Source: Vibrio splendidus (lineage in GTDB: Bacteria; Pseudomonadota; Gammaproteobacteria; Enterobacterales; Vibrionaceae). Taken from it: a stretch of 64,000 bases of DNA. Numbering within the stretch: the first letter of the stretch is position 1; every line of letters starts with the position of its first letter. The position numbers were made by a program, and so were the translations under genes. A model generated the notes under the pieces. The model searched no databases. It saw nothing but the letters and a program-made list of their open reading frames with translations, and was not told the origin of the DNA. This document shows, piece after piece, positions 53,510 through 63,999 of the stretch. The DNA lies in the NCBI RefSeq assembly GCF_024347615.1, contig NZ_AP025508.1, forward strand, positions 1,302,001 to 1,366,000, written 5' to 3'.

Positions 53510-53722
53510 ATGAACCGGATCAACCCAAAGAAGTTACTTCGCAGTAAATGGACTGCTGTTAGCCCAGTAAAGAAAGAAAAGCACTTTATGGTCACTGAGG
53601 TCGAGTTTGAAGAAGGGGAGGTGATTCGTTGCTTGATAGAAGCAGTGATGACCAAACGAGAGGAAGCCATTAATTGGCGAGATCTAACCGACAAGGAGCA
53701 TTGGCTTCCAGGTTGGAAGTAA
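53510..53722 (+). CDS. TIGR02450 family protein
   Basis: A 70-residue tryptophan-rich cytoplasmic protein. The frame opens at 53432, but ATG 53510 (MNRINPKKLLRSKWTAVSP) is the family start, with KLLxSKWTAVxPxxKEKHFxV and WRDLTDKEHWLPGW as the conserved blocks. Function is unknown. It is small, monocistronic and widespread in gammaproteobacteria. The RBS is weak (GAGAGAT). Confidence 0.8.
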   Translation: MNRINPKKLLRSKWTAVSPVKKEKHFMVTEVEFEEGEVIRCLIEAVMTKREEAINWRDLTDKEHWLPGWK

Positions 53723-53762
53723 GGACGTGAAGTAACGAGGAGATATCTCAACTCCGCCAGTT

Positions 53763-54500
53763 CTAACTGCCCGCTACCGTTTGCAATTGCCAGTATTTAA
53801 GTCCTTCTAACACACCTTCAGCGTGTGTTGCTCTGCTAGTATACACATTGTCTCGATCAGACAAGTGAGCGACCTCAGGATAATGGTTAGCCACTAATAT
53901 TGAGTTTACGCCCTTTATTGTCAGCATAGAGGTGTCGTTGGCGGAGTCACCGGCAACGCACACTTCTTCAATGCTCAACTCATGTTGTTTAAGTAGATGA
54001 TGAATCGCTGTGGCCTTATTGACACCTTTAGGCGTGATATCTAGGTACCAATCGTGAGAGTAGGTGAGGTGTACATCTAATCCGTGCAATTCTAAGCTCG
54101 ATTCGATCAGTTCATGCTGAGGCTCTGAGAGCTTTCCTTCAAAAGTGATTTTGTAATCACCCTGATGGCTCTCTAAGCGTTCGCCCATGAAATCGAGTGG
54201 CGCCAGTGCTGACTCTACCTTTGATTTGTTCCAAGAAGCTTCTAATTGGTTGTGCCAAATATGATCAGGCTTTTGGGAGTGATCGTGATGAATTCTGGTG
54301 CCCACATCGCTGATAATACTGTGTGGTTTCGGGTAGTTATCTGATGCCAAGCCCACCCGGATTGAGGGCAGAGTTCTACCCGTCGCGATGATAAAGCGGA
54401 TATCAGGTTGCTCCGCTAAGTAGTCAAATAACTGATTAATCCCATGAGATGAACCCCCATCAAGCGTACCGTCAAAGTCACACACCAGCATTTTTATCAT
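53763..54500 (-). CDS. HAD-superfamily phosphatase (IIB, sucrose-phosphatase-like)
   Basis: A 245-residue cytoplasmic hydrolase. Motif I is CDFDGTLDGG (residues 7-16) with both aspartates; motif II lies in IIATGR; the C2 cap has LDITPKGVNKATAIHHLL, including the motif III lysine (K in PKGVNK); motif IV is VAGDSANDTSML. This is the HAD-IIB (Cof/S6PP) class, acting on sugar phosphates or similar. The substrate is unknown. It is transcribed alone; a 744-bp gap lies upstream. Confidence 0.88.
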   Translation of the reverse strand: MIKMLVCDFDGTLDGGSSHGINQLFDYLAEQPDIRFIIATGRTLPSIRVGLASDNYPKPHSIISDVGTRIHHDHSQKPDHIWHNQLEASWNKSKVESALAPLDFMGERLESHQGDYKITFEGKLSEPQHELIESSLELHGLDVHLTYSHDWYLDITPKGVNKATAIHHLLKQHELSIEEVCVAGDSANDTSMLTIKGVNSILVANHYPEVAHLSDRDNVYTSRATHAEGVLEGLKYWQLQTVAGS

Positions 54501-55244
54501 TCGAGCGCCTTGTCCTTTTCTTTAATAATCGCGGAAAGTATGTCGATTTCTACTATAAATAATGGCTCAGCAATGAGGACTCTACAAGTTGTCTTTCGGC
54601 TTAGATAATCGACATTCACTAGTTTGCAGTAAGCATCACACTTGGCGTTATGTTTTGGATATTGAAGATAATTCTATCAATTTGACCAGTGCCAAACTTG
54701 GTTTATTCCATCGGCTATTTCTATTTTCATATAGTGGCCTTCTGGCCCTCTATTAGTTTAAATGAGCGGTTGTGAATACCTCTGCGTTCTTGCCGAAGCT
54801 ATACCGATCTTCTTGTTACATCGATAAAGAAGAAGAGGGGAGGTTTTGCTCTCCGTAAAGCGCAAATGTCCAGTTTTTAGATATCGTTAAACTGCAATAA
54901 ATAGTTTGTATTCGAATTATTTGTGCACGAAGTATTTACGTTGAATCCTAGTCTGTTTCACCCATTAATTGTTTTAATGTGAAATAAATATTCAATAATC
55001 TATCAGTAAGTAATAGATAATCTCGAACGCATTTATATTGGTTTAATATCCTTTATTATCAGTGTTTTGATGGTTTTTTCCTGGATGTTGAAACTTGATT
55101 TTGGTTGGAGAAATGGTTGTTTTTGATAAGGGTTACCGAACGCAACCCCTTGATTTACAGCTCTACATTGCTTAGAGTGCTAATCGTTTTTCGAGCTTAA
55201 ATAACCATTTTTAAGTTAAAATAGCTAAGAAAGGATTAGATTAT
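54501..55244. promoter_or_regulatory. Long intergenic region upstream of proVWX
   Basis: 744 bp, AT-rich, no credible gene on either strand. A small hairpin (GGCC/GGCC with flanks) lies near 54733-54755. Nearer proV, a hairpin AAGGGTT/AACCCCTT (55128-55151) overlaps a possible promoter: TTGATT at 55150-55155, a 17-bp spacer, then TAGAGT at 55173-55178. The size suggests complex osmotic control or an unannotated small RNA. Confidence 0.4.
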
Positions 55245-56432
55245 ATGGATCCCATACTGGAAGTTAAGGGACTGTACAAGGTGTTTGGTGAAGACACCGA
55301 CCGTGCTTTTACAATGATTAATGAAGGCGCGGATAAAGACAAAATTTTCGAAGAAACAGGGTTAACGATCGGTGTTAACGATGTTTCTCTTAGTATCCAA
55401 GAAGGCGAGATTTTCGTGATTATGGGATTGTCAGGATCTGGCAAATCAACCCTAGTACGCCTTCTTAACCGCTTAATCGAACCTACCAAAGGTAATGTGC
55501 TTCTTCGAGGCAAAGACATTGCCCACATCTCAGAAGATGAACTGCGCGAAGTCCGCCGCAACAACATCTCCATGGTTTTCCAAAATTTCGCACTGATGCC
55601 GCATATGACAGTTATCGAAAATGCTGCATTTGGCCTTGAGCTGGCAGGTGTTGAAGTAGATAAACGAAAACAGTCAGCATTTGAAGCGTTAGAGCGCGTA
55701 GGCCTTGGCGCATACTCAGAATCGTACCCAGATGAATTGTCTGGCGGTATGAAACAACGTGTTGGTCTAGCGCGAGCCTTGGCATGTGACCCAGATATCC
55801 TGTTAATGGACGAAGCGTTCTCGGCACTCGATCCTTTGATTCGTACTGAAATGCAAGATGAACTGATTCGTCTTCAAAATGACGATAAACGAACGATTGT
55901 ATTCATCTCCCATGATTTGGATGAAGCGATGAGAATCGGTGACCGTATTGCCATTATGCAAAACGGTGAAGTGGTTCAAGTGGGCACACCAGACGAAATT
56001 CTTAACAACCCAGCGAACGACTATGTCGAAGCCTTTTTCCGTGGTGTAAATGTCGCAAGCGTACTTACTGTGAAAGACATTGCGCGTAAGAAACCAGCTG
56101 CGGTATTTAAAAAGTCAGAACACGACGGTCCAGCTTCCGCTCTGCAAATCCTAATGGATAACGACCGTGAATACGGCATCGTTGTTGAGAAGAGCAGCCT
56201 CTACTCCGGCATTGTTTCTATTGACTCTCTTCGCAAAGCTCACAAAGAGAACAAATCATTAGTAAGCGCGCAGCTCGATGATGGATTAACGCTGAACCCT
56301 GATTTACCAATCAATGACGTGCTTGGCCTTGTTGGTGGTGTGCCTTACTCAGTTCCTGTTGTGGATGAGCAAGGTAATTACTTTGGCGTGGTAACTAAGT
56401 CACGTTTGCTACAAACATTGGATAAGGGGTAG
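55245..56432 (+). CDS. proV: Glycine betaine/proline ABC transporter ATP-binding protein
   Basis: A 395-residue ABC ATPase of the ProV/OpuAA type. Walker A is GLSGSGKS (61-68), the Q-loop is [10 protein letters not shown], the signature is [15 protein letters not shown], Walker B is [12 protein letters not shown], and the H-loop is SHDLDEAM. Two C-terminal CBS domains (about residues 280-390) sense ionic strength in related importers. RBS AAAGGA lies ten bases ahead of ATG. It is the first gene of the V-W-X operon, 3 bp before proW. Confidence 0.95.
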   Translation: MDPILEVKGLYKVFGEDTDRAFTMINEGADKDKIFEETGLTIGVNDVSLSIQEGEIFVIMGLSGSGKSTLVRLLNRLIEPTKGNVLLRGKDIAHISEDELREVRRNNISMVFQNFALMPHMTVIENAAFGLELAGVEVDKRKQSAFEALERVGLGAYSESYPDELSGGMKQRVGLARALACDPDILLMDEAFSALDPLIRTEMQDELIRLQNDDKRTIVFISHDLDEAMRIGDRIAIMQNGEVVQVGTPDEILNNPANDYVEAFFRGVNVASVLTVKDIARKKPAAVFKKSEHDGPASALQILMDNDREYGIVVEKSSLYSGIVSIDSLRKAHKENKSLVSAQLDDGLTLNPDLPINDVLGLVGGVPYSVPVVDEQGNYFGVVTKSRLLQTLDKG

Positions 56433-56435
56433 ATC

Positions 56436-57530
56436 ATGTCGTCTGAACAAACAAATAATGACCCATGGTCACAGTCTGCTCCTGCCGCTCAGCCATCAAG
56501 TGATCCTTGGGGTCAAGCCGCTGACACTTCACCATCGGCAGATTGGCTAAGCAGTGAAACCGTAGAAACCATTCCTTTTGATCCTCTTAATCCTTTTGCA
56601 GAGGCAGTTTTGCCTGTTGATACTTGGGTTGAGTCTGGATTGAATTGGCTAGTTGAACACGGACGACCATTGTTTCAAGCAATTCGTGTACCTATCGATT
56701 TCATTCTAAGTTCATTTGAAACGGCATTGGTGTCTACGCCAGCCCCATTTATGCTCATCATTTTGTTCTTGGTGGCATGGCAGTTTTCAAACCTGAAATT
56801 GGGTGTTGCTACGGCAGTATCTCTTACTATGATTGGTTTGATTGGCGCTTGGTCTGAAGCGATGACCACGCTTTCACTGGTGATGACATCTGTATTCTTC
56901 TGCCTATTGATAGGTTTACCTATGGGGATATGGCTCGCCCGAAGTAACACGGCGGCTAAATTCGTTCGCCCAATTCTGGACGCTATGCAAACAACGCCAG
57001 CCTTCGTTTACTTAGTACCCATCGTAATGCTGTTTGGTATCGGTAACGTTCCAGGTGTGGTGGTGACCATTATATTCGCACTGCCACCGGTGGTACGTTT
57101 AACCATTTTGGGTATTCAGCAAGTACCGGAAGATTTGATCGAAGCGGGTCATTCATTCGGTGCAAGCAAAAAGCAGATGCTTTACCGAATTCAACTGCCA
57201 CTTGCATTACCAACCATTATGGCGGGCGTAAACCAAACACTGATGTTGTCGCTATCTATGGTGGTTATCGCATCAATGATCGCGGTAGGTGGTTTAGGTC
57301 AAATGGTACTGAGAGGTATCGGCCGTCTAGATATGGGACTGGCCGCTGTTGGTGGTCTCGGCATCGTTATTCTAGCAATCCTGCTTGACCGCATTACCCA
57401 AGTTCTCGGGGTAAATGCAGGTAATACAAAATTACGCTGGTACCACATGGGCCCTGTTTCTCTTGTGCTCAATGCGATAAATCGCGGTAACAAATCAGAA
57501 CTACAATTAAGGAAAAACACCAATGAATAA
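56436..57530 (+). CDS. proW: Glycine betaine/proline ABC transporter permease
   Basis: A 364-residue inner-membrane permease. It has a long, polar N-terminal cytoplasmic region (about 95 residues, low complexity at the very start: [20 protein letters not shown]), as in E. coli ProW. Seven or so hydrophobic segments follow. The EAA loop is [20 protein letters not shown] near residue 240. [18 protein letters not shown] is a typical ProW block. It overlaps proX by 8 bp. Confidence 0.94.
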   Translation: MSSEQTNNDPWSQSAPAAQPSSDPWGQAADTSPSADWLSSETVETIPFDPLNPFAEAVLPVDTWVESGLNWLVEHGRPLFQAIRVPIDFILSSFETALVSTPAPFMLIILFLVAWQFSNLKLGVATAVSLTMIGLIGAWSEAMTTLSLVMTSVFFCLLIGLPMGIWLARSNTAAKFVRPILDAMQTTPAFVYLVPIVMLFGIGNVPGVVVTIIFALPPVVRLTILGIQQVPEDLIEAGHSFGASKKQMLYRIQLPLALPTIMAGVNQTLMLSLSMVVIASMIAVGGLGQMVLRGIGRLDMGLAAVGGLGIVILAILLDRITQVLGVNAGNTKLRWYHMGPVSLVLNAINRGNKSELQLRKNTNE

Positions 57531-58530
57531 TTCATGGAAGAGCAAACTTGCAGTTAGCATCGTTTCTACATTAGCAGTATCAACGAACGTGTGGGCAGCA
57601 AGCTTACCGGGTGAAGGTGTATCAGTTCAGCCAGTTCAATCGTCTGTAGCGGAAGAAACATTCCAAACGTTGATTGTTAACCGCGCCCTTGAAGAGCTTG
57701 GCTACGACGTGAAATCTACGCAAGAAGTGGACTACAACGTAGGTTACACCTCTATCGCAAAAGGTGACGCGACGTTCCTAACAGTAGGTTGGTTCCCGCT
57801 TCATGCTGATAAATACAAAATGTCGGGCGGCGATGACAAATTCTACCGCGAAGGCCAATATGTAAGCGGTGCCGCTCAAGGTTACCTAATTGATAAGAAA
57901 ACGGCTGAAAAATACAACATCACTAACATTGGTCAACTGACGGATCCGAAAATCGCGAAGCTGTTTGATGCTGACGGTGATGGCAAAGCAGACCTTACAG
58001 GCTGTAACCCAGGTTGGGGTTGTGAGATGGTGATTGAACATCAACTTTCAGCGTTCAAACTGGACGATACGGTAACTCACAACCAAGGTAACTACGCTGC
58101 AATCATTGCAGATACGATTTCTCGTTACCAAAAGGGTGAATCAATTCTTTACTACACGTGGACACCTTACTGGGTAAGTGGCGTATTGGTGCCTAACGAA
58201 GATGTAGTTTGGTTAGAAGTTCCTTTCTCAGCACTTCCTGGCGAGCGTTCGAACGTGGACACGACGTTATCTAACGGCAAAAACTACGGCTTCGAAATGA
58301 ACTCAATGCGCATTATTGCGAACAAAGAGTTTGCTAAGAACAACCCATCAGCAGCGAAGCTTTTCGAGATCATCAAACTTAACATCAATGATGTAAGTGC
58401 TCAGAACATGATGATGAGTAAAGGCAAGAACAGCTCTGCGGATATCGAAGCGCACGTAAATGGTTGGATCAAAGCGAACCAAAGCACGTTCGATGGTTGG
58501 ATTACAGAAGCGAAGAAAGCAGCACTGTAA
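57523..58530 (+). CDS. proX: Glycine betaine/proline-binding periplasmic protein
   Basis: A 335-residue binding protein with a Sec signal (residues 1-25, ending VWAASLPG). It belongs to the OpuAC/ProX class: [22 protein letters not shown] at the start, an [14 protein letters not shown] aromatic stretch and [15 protein letters not shown] supplying tryptophans and tyrosines for the betaine cage. Cys pair GCNPGWGCE matches the disulfide of E. coli ProX. It delivers osmoprotectants to ProVW. The operon ends at a strong hairpin. Confidence 0.95.
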   Translation: MNNSWKSKLAVSIVSTLAVSTNVWAASLPGEGVSVQPVQSSVAEETFQTLIVNRALEELGYDVKSTQEVDYNVGYTSIAKGDATFLTVGWFPLHADKYKMSGGDDKFYREGQYVSGAAQGYLIDKKTAEKYNITNIGQLTDPKIAKLFDADGDGKADLTGCNPGWGCEMVIEHQLSAFKLDDTVTHNQGNYAAIIADTISRYQKGESILYYTWTPYWVSGVLVPNEDVVWLEVPFSALPGERSNVDTTLSNGKNYGFEMNSMRIIANKEFAKNNPSAAKLFEIIKLNINDVSAQNMMMSKGKNSSADIEAHVNGWIKANQSTFDGWITEAKKAAL

Positions 58531-58655
58531 CGTTGACTTGTATTTGCTCTGTCTTACTAGACATTTTGATTTGAAATGATGAGCGTGTTGAGTGATTGTG
58601 TAGAGTCACTGAATCACCTTCAAATCAAGTGAAAAGGCGACAGAGTCAAACATTA

Positions 58656-58690
58656 AAAAGCCAGCAGTCCATTTGGATTGCTGGCTTTTT
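58656..58690. terminator. Bidirectional terminator
   Basis: Stem AAAAGCCAGCA/TGCTGGCTTTT with an inner GTCC/GGAT part, U-rich on both strands, between convergent proX and the NTF2-like gene. Confidence 0.88.
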
Positions 58691-58741
58691 GTTTTCTGTT
58701 TCTATTTTTGAGCTGTGAGCTTCTAGCTTTTAATTACAGCT

Positions 58742-59116
58742 CTAGCGTTCGCCTTGAACTTCGAAGTCGTCGCTTACTAAGCGAGCGCAGCCATCGGCTT
58801 CAAGTGCCCAGTGCTCACGATGTACAACACCAAACGCTTTGTTCATTGTCCAGCTAGCGGTAAGAATGTAGCCGCCTTCTGGGTGCTCTTCCCACTTAAC
58901 ATCGGTGTAATCAACGTCTTTGAAGCCTTGGTCGATGATGTTTTGCCAAAATGCTTGAATCGCTTCACGACCTTCAAAAGTACCAAATGGACGCGCTTCC
59001 ATTACACAGCTTTCAGTATATTGATCGGCACAACCTTTTGCATCTTGGCTGTTGAATGCTTTCTGCCACGCGTTAATGCCTTGCTTACATGCTTCTAAAA
59101 TTTGGTTGTCTAACAT
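58742..59116 (-). CDS. NTF2-like/SnoaL-type protein
   Basis: A 124-residue protein with ATG 59116 preceded by GGAGAAAGAC. Its order is that of the NTF2-like fold: an N-terminal helix (INAWQKAFNSQDAKGCADQYTE), then ARPFGTFEGREAIQAFWQNI, then a beta-rich C-terminus (SWTMNKAFGVVHREHWAL). These pockets bind small molecules or catalyse simple reactions; the substrate is unknown. It is divergent from a LysR-type regulator 142 bp away, which may control it. Confidence 0.8.
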   Translation of the reverse strand: MLDNQILEACKQGINAWQKAFNSQDAKGCADQYTESCVMEARPFGTFEGREAIQAFWQNIIDQGFKDVDYTDVKWEEHPEGGYILTASWTMNKAFGVVHREHWALEADGCARLVSDDFEVQGER

Positions 59117-59257
59117 TGTCTTTCTCCATAACAGTCTTGTTTCGAGCACTGTCTTTTTGATTTGGTATCTCGATAAGTTGAATTGAGTTTAGTCTTGGAA
59201 ATTGATTTGAAAAACAGAGATAATAGAAAATACTGTTTGTAAAAAGAGAACAATAAG

Positions 59258-60124
59258 ATGAGTAAGCTAAAGCAGATGTCGATTTTCGCTCATATCGTAG
59301 AGCAGGGTTCAGTATCAGCTGCGGCTGAAAAGCTAGAGTTGTCTAAATCTGTCGTCAGTCAGCACCTCAAAATTTTAGAACAAGAGCTAGGCGCTTCTCT
59401 TCTTAAGCGCACAACACGCAGGCAATCTCTGACCAGTATGGGTGAGCGTTTTTATTTGAGTTGCAAAGACATCAACGTGATCGCTGAATCGGCTTGGGAT
59501 ATGGCGAAAGCTGAGCTAGAAGAGCCCCAAGGTCGGATTCGTATTACGGCGTCGAATGCTCTGATGGACTTGCTCGTCGTACCCGTCATTGCAGATCTAA
59601 TGAAGCAATATCCGAAGTTAAAGCCAGAACTGATAAGCGACGATCAGCATCTAGACTTCATGGAACACGATATTGATCTCGCAGTACGAGTAGGAACTTC
59701 TCGTGACAGTAACTTAAAGCAAAAGCGTTTAGGTGAGTTTAAAGACGTGTTATGTGGTGTTGAAAGCATGCTCTCTCGTGAGCTTGAATCTATTCCTTAC
59801 ATCGCAAACTCTTGGCAGGGAAAACAGGTGACTCATCACTTTAGTTCGCAAAATGAACAAGATTTTATTTACAAACAGCCAGCCAGCTGCATTACGAACT
59901 CCTTTCACAGTTGTCTCGCCTTGATCAAATCTGGCGTTGGTATCGGTGTGATTCCAGACTTTTACCTTCATCAGCTATCCGGTGAGGTGGTCGACATGAT
60001 GCCAGCATTTCAACTACCGACCAACACGGTTTATGCGTTGAACCCATTCGCTTCAAACACACCTATCGCTATCAAGCTGTGTGTTCAAGCGTTGGAAGAT
60101 AAGCTTAAGCAGAACTTAGTTTAA
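59258..60124 (+). CDS. LysR-family transcriptional regulator
   Basis: A 288-residue regulator. The N-terminal winged helix-turn-helix is FAHIVEQGSVSAAAEKLELS followed by QHLKILEQELGASLLKRTTR (residues 8-54). The C-terminal type 2 periplasmic-binding-like domain senses an effector (about 90-285). The closest pattern is the group with DLAVRVGTSRDSNLKQKRLGE. Divergent placement beside the NTF2-like gene suggests that gene is a target. The inducer is unknown. Confidence 0.92.
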   Translation: MSKLKQMSIFAHIVEQGSVSAAAEKLELSKSVVSQHLKILEQELGASLLKRTTRRQSLTSMGERFYLSCKDINVIAESAWDMAKAELEEPQGRIRITASNALMDLLVVPVIADLMKQYPKLKPELISDDQHLDFMEHDIDLAVRVGTSRDSNLKQKRLGEFKDVLCGVESMLSRELESIPYIANSWQGKQVTHHFSSQNEQDFIYKQPASCITNSFHSCLALIKSGVGIGVIPDFYLHQLSGEVVDMMPAFQLPTNTVYALNPFASNTPIAIKLCVQALEDKLKQNLV

Positions 60125-60302
60125 GCTTTCTAGACACAGCTCTAGGGTTGTGAGGACGTGGCCAATTGGTCATCTCTTCTTTTATCTTTCTACCTCTCAT
60201 TTCTACGATACTGTATTTGTTTAATTGTGTGCATATTGGCAAAAAATCCAACCCTTACTTATAGTTAGTCTTAGTGTCTAGTTGCTTATCAACCGCTAAG
60301 AG

Positions 60303-61559
60303 GTGCCGTTATTGTCTGATCTTTGTACCAAGTCATGCATCGAATGTGGGTTAGTCAGCCAGTTCCGGGAATTACCTTCGGGCAGTGAGGCGTCGTGCCC
60401 TCGTTGTCATCATACATTGTGCAGCATCGGTGCGAGTAAGGGGCAAGGAGTGATGGCCTACGCAGTGGCCAGTTTGATCACACTCGTGATGAGTCTTACT
60501 TTTCCCTATATGTCATTTAGCGTCCAAGGTATCAGTCAACAAATAACCCTTTATCAAGCCGTGGATATGATGAATAGGTTAGATAATTCACTGATTGCCG
60601 CACTCTTATTTCTTGCCGTTATTTTCTTACCTGCTTATTTTCTGATTAGCGCGATCTGGTTCTATTCGTTGACTGAAAAAAAGCGCACCCACTCGCCGAA
60701 CCTAAGCCGTTTAGCGATCTTCATTTTAAAGACTTTGAGCTGGGTTAAACCGTGGCTCATGGTGGATGTATTTTTGATTGGTGTGTTGGTTAGTTTGATT
60801 AAAATAGCAGCACTAGCCGATGTCTCTATGGGCATATCATTTTGGGCATTTGGTATCTACGCTATGCTGGTGGTCAAAACCATTTCGTTGGTTGATTTTG
60901 ATTGGATCTGGGACCGATTGATCCCACCTAAGCCGTTGCATGAATCGGTAACGGGTAGCCTTTTTCAAAAGCACGATCATTTGGTTTGTCATGTTTGTGG
61001 GCAGGTTCACTTGTACGATGAACAACTTAGTCAATGCTCTCGTTGTCATGTTCACCTACACCGATTTAATCCAACCAAAAACCTTCAGATAGCGTGGGCT
61101 CTATTACTCACATCCATTATTTTTTACATCCCGGCAAACCTATACCCAATGATGTATACGTCTGCATTCGGGACGAGTGAAGGTTCAACCATCATCGAAG
61201 GTGTCATCATTCTGTGGAATATGGGGTCATACCCAGTCGCTTTGATCATCTTGCTTGCCAGTGTGTTTATACCGATGGCAAAAATGATTGCACTCGCATA
61301 CTTGTATTGGAATGCAAAAAGGGTTCAGGGTTTACCTGTTGATGAAGCGACTCGATTTCTCAAAATATACCGTGTTACTGAGTTTATTGGTCGGTGGTCA
61401 ATGATAGATATTTTTGTGGTTGCCATTCTGGTTGCCTTGGTTCAATTAGACGGATTGATGGCGATTTATCCTGGGCCTGCTGCTTTGTCTTTTGCTGCCG
61501 TCGTCATTTTCACTATGTTGTCGGCAATGATTTTTGATTCTCGAATTATATGGAAATAA
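60303..61559 (+). CDS. pqiA: Paraquat-inducible protein A (intermembrane transport)
   Basis: A 418-residue inner-membrane protein with two PqiA domains. Each starts with a zinc-ribbon: CIECG near residue 12 with CPRCH at 34, and CHVCG near 225 with CSRCH. Each is followed by four membrane segments. It partners PqiB in lipid transport between membranes. The frame starts with GTG at 60303; TTG at 60312 has a better-spaced AAGAGG and may be the true start. It precedes pqiB by 15-24 bp. Confidence 0.92.
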   Translation: MPLLSDLCTKSCIECGLVSQFRELPSGSEASCPRCHHTLCSIGASKGQGVMAYAVASLITLVMSLTFPYMSFSVQGISQQITLYQAVDMMNRLDNSLIAALLFLAVIFLPAYFLISAIWFYSLTEKKRTHSPNLSRLAIFILKTLSWVKPWLMVDVFLIGVLVSLIKIAALADVSMGISFWAFGIYAMLVVKTISLVDFDWIWDRLIPPKPLHESVTGSLFQKHDHLVCHVCGQVHLYDEQLSQCSRCHVHLHRFNPTKNLQIAWALLLTSIIFYIPANLYPMMYTSAFGTSEGSTIIEGVIILWNMGSYPVALIILLASVFIPMAKMIALAYLYWNAKRVQGLPVDEATRFLKIYRVTEFIGRWSMIDIFVVAILVALVQLDGLMAIYPGPAALSFAAVVIFTMLSAMIFDSRIIWK

Positions 61560-61583
61560 TCTCTCGGTAGAGGTGTGGGGTAT

Positions 61584-63209
61584 ATGGAAAAACAAAGCGC
61601 GTCAGATGCGAAAGTATCAAAAAAAAATGAATTGTCTCCGGTCTGGATTGTGCCCATTATCGCGGTTCTGGTCGGTTGTTGGATGTTGTTTCAGTACTTC
61701 AACAATCGCGGACCAGAGATCATTTTGATCTTGCCTGATGCTTCAGGTATCGAAGCTGGAAAGACAGCAATTAAGTCTAAAAATGTACATGTGGGCACTA
61801 TTACGGATGTCGCGCTGAGTGAAAATTACGAATACATCATAGCCAAAGCTCAGATAGACAAGAAAGCCTCACGCATGATCAATAAAGAAACCCAGTTTTG
61901 GGTGGTTGAGCCCCATGTCGGCACCGATGGCATTAGTGGGCTTGAGACCATTTTGTCGGGGTCGTACATTGAGTTGAAGCCGGGTAAATCGAGTGAGTCT
62001 CAATTGAAGTTCGATGTATTAGACACACCACCCGTCGCGGGACCAGATACCAAAGGAATTCGTGTGGTGGTTTCACATAATAAGGCCAATCAACTGCGTG
62101 TAGGAGAACCTGTCTTGCATCATGGCTTCGTGGTGGGTCGGGTTGAGAAAACAAGCTTTGACTATGAAAAGAAAGAGGGTAAATACCAACTATTTATCTT
62201 TGCACCTTATGATGGCCTGATTTTCGAAAAAACGCAGTTTTGGCTATCTTCTGGAATCGATGTGAAGTTTGGTGCGAATGGTTTAGATGTTAACTTTGCA
62301 TCAATAGAAAGCATCCTGACTGGTGGTGTGAGCTTTGATGTAGCCGAGAGTATTAAGCCTGGATTGCAGATAAAAAAGAACCTTCAAGAGTACACACTGT
62401 ACGACAATTACGACGCGGTTCTACAAGGTAAGTACACGACATCGATCAAGTATGTGTTGCTATTTGAAGAATCGGTTCGAGGTTTAAGGAAAGGGGCTCC
62501 AGTGGAGTATCGTGGTGTCAGGATTGGCACTGTGGATACGGTGCCGTTACAAATTCGCATGGATAAAGATGGTAAGGTCTCGAACCGTATTCCTATCTTA
62601 ATCAAGCTGGAAATAGAACGAGTTTCTGAAGTCTTTAGAGCCGTGAATGCCGAAGCCTTTGCTGAACGCGTCAAGCTGCAAATGGGCGAAGGGTTAAGAG
62701 CAACCTTGAAAACGGGTAACTTGCTCACGGGAGCGCTGTTTGTCGACATTAATTTTTATGAAGATGAGGAGACTTACGAACCCAGAGAGTTTGATGGTTA
62801 CCCTGTGTTCCCGGTTGTCGCGGGTGGTCTAACCGAAATTCAAAATCAGATCACCGATTTCTTAACCAAGATTAACGAGCTACCGTTAGACGCGACTATC
62901 GCCAATTTAAACGGATCGCTTGCATCATTAGATACTACCTTGAAGAGTGTCGATCAACTGATGGGTAGTGAAGGCGCAAAAGCGTTACCACAAGATCTGA
63001 GTGACACCATGAAGCAACTTGAGGCGACATTAGAGAGTTACGATGATGACTCCGACGCTTACAAGCAATTGATCAGTGCATCTGAAGAGTTAGAACATGT
63101 GTTAAAAGAGCTTCGCCCACTGATTAAAGTGCTGAACGACAAACCGAATGCGTTAGTGTTCGGTAGCGAAGTAGAAGAAGACCCGATTCCAGTTAAGGGA
63201 GTGGAATAA
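61584..63209 (+). CDS. pqiB: Intermembrane transport protein PqiB (MCE domains)
   Basis: A 541-residue protein with one N-terminal membrane anchor (SPVWIVPIIAVLVGCWMLF) and three MCE domains: IILILPDASGIEAGKTAIK, then IRVVVSHNKANQLRVGEPV, then SIKYVLLFEESVRGLRKGAP. A helical C-terminal region (about residues 425-530) should form the periplasm-spanning tube seen for PqiB. ATG at 61584 follows AGAGG at about 12 bases; GTG 61575 is an alternative. It overlaps pqiC by one base. Confidence 0.93.
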   Translation: MEKQSASDAKVSKKNELSPVWIVPIIAVLVGCWMLFQYFNNRGPEIILILPDASGIEAGKTAIKSKNVHVGTITDVALSENYEYIIAKAQIDKKASRMINKETQFWVVEPHVGTDGISGLETILSGSYIELKPGKSSESQLKFDVLDTPPVAGPDTKGIRVVVSHNKANQLRVGEPVLHHGFVVGRVEKTSFDYEKKEGKYQLFIFAPYDGLIFEKTQFWLSSGIDVKFGANGLDVNFASIESILTGGVSFDVAESIKPGLQIKKNLQEYTLYDNYDAVLQGKYTTSIKYVLLFEESVRGLRKGAPVEYRGVRIGTVDTVPLQIRMDKDGKVSNRIPILIKLEIERVSEVFRAVNAEAFAERVKLQMGEGLRATLKTGNLLTGALFVDINFYEDEETYEPREFDGYPVFPVVAGGLTEIQNQITDFLTKINELPLDATIANLNGSLASLDTTLKSVDQLMGSEGAKALPQDLSDTMKQLEATLESYDDDSDAYKQLISASEELEHVLKELRPLIKVLNDKPNALVFGSEVEEDPIPVKGVE

Positions 63210-63712
63210 TGAGAAAGCAATTTATATCACTGGTTGTGTCAGTCGGGCTCTTGGGGTGCGCAGCGCCTACTGATGGTACTAACGCGTACCTCTTGCCTGA
63301 AAGTACATTGGATAAACCGATCTTTAAGGTCAAAACTAGTGTTGATTTGCCGGATTACCTCGACACGATAGGAATAGCTTATCGCAAGTCTGAGAATGAA
63401 TTGGTGTCTGCGCGTAAACACGTTTGGGCGGAAAACCTTGAAGGGTTGCTTGAAGAGCGGGTCAATACTTCTGATACATCAGGAGAGCCCGAAAGAGAGT
63501 TGACTATAACCTTTGAGCAGTTCAATGGTTCTTATACCGGAAACGCAGAAGTGAAAGGAACTTGGGTATTGAGCGACCAAGATACAGTACTTGCGCGTGC
63601 CGACTTCGAATCCAAAGTACCCTTGAAAGAAGCGGGTTATGAAGCACTTGTTGAAGCCCTAGGTGAAGGGTTAGATACGGTGTTATCTGAGATACAGACG
63701 CAATTGCCTTAG
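63209..63712 (+). CDS. pqiC: PqiC/YmbA-type outer-membrane lipoprotein
   Basis: A 167-residue lipoprotein. The signal MRKQFISLVVSVGLLGC puts Cys at residue 17. The mature part begins with NAYLLPES and the ABC-type transport auxiliary lipoprotein pattern (LPDYLDTIGIAYRKSENELV, then HVWAENLEGLLEERV). PqiC binds the tip of the PqiB tube at the outer membrane. It closes the pqiABC operon, and its start codon shares a base with the pqiB stop. Confidence 0.88.
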   Translation: MRKQFISLVVSVGLLGCAAPTDGTNAYLLPESTLDKPIFKVKTSVDLPDYLDTIGIAYRKSENELVSARKHVWAENLEGLLEERVNTSDTSGEPERELTITFEQFNGSYTGNAEVKGTWVLSDQDTVLARADFESKVPLKEAGYEALVEALGEGLDTVLSEIQTQLP

Positions 63713-63798
63713 GTGTCTGTCAGTGTGAATACCGCTGGTAGTTATCTGGCTAATTGACTTATTCACCCGATTACTATTGGGTAGCCTCTCGGAGAATT

Positions 63799-63826
63799 AA
63801 AAAGCCACCTATTGTTTGGTGGCTGT
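63799..63826 (-). terminator. Terminator of the right-edge gene
   Basis: Stem AGCCACC/GGTGGCT with an 8-base loop, followed on the minus strand by TTTTTAATT. It may also serve pqiABC. Confidence 0.7.
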
Positions 63827-63849
63827 TTATATCCAGTAAACCTGAGTCG

Positions 63850-63999
63850 TTAACCATATTTATTAATAAATGCGATAACATTCTTGTTACTCAGTAATTC
63901 GATTTTGTCGATAGTCAGTACGCAATAGCGGTAGTTTTTGTTTTTGAAGGTGATGTTCGACTTTTGTTCTGTTGGTTCTGAAAACTTCCATATTTCAAA
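63850..63999 (-). CDS. Hypothetical protein, partial (C-terminus only)
   Basis: The last 49 codons of a minus-strand gene that starts beyond the right edge; the stop is TAA at 63850-63852. The visible part is polar with alternating aromatic residues (FEIWKFSEPTEQKSNITFKN, then YRYCVLTIDKIELLSN and VIAFINKYG). No family is recognised. A terminator lies downstream. Confidence 0.6.
   Translation of the reverse strand, partial: FEIWKFSEPTEQKSNITFKNKNYRYCVLTIDKIELLSNKNVIAFINKYG

Noticed and set aside
58700..58745. Sixth gene-end repeat at the NTF2-like gene
   Set aside because: A partial 19-bp similarity (GCTAGA start) exists, but only two weak units can be aligned.
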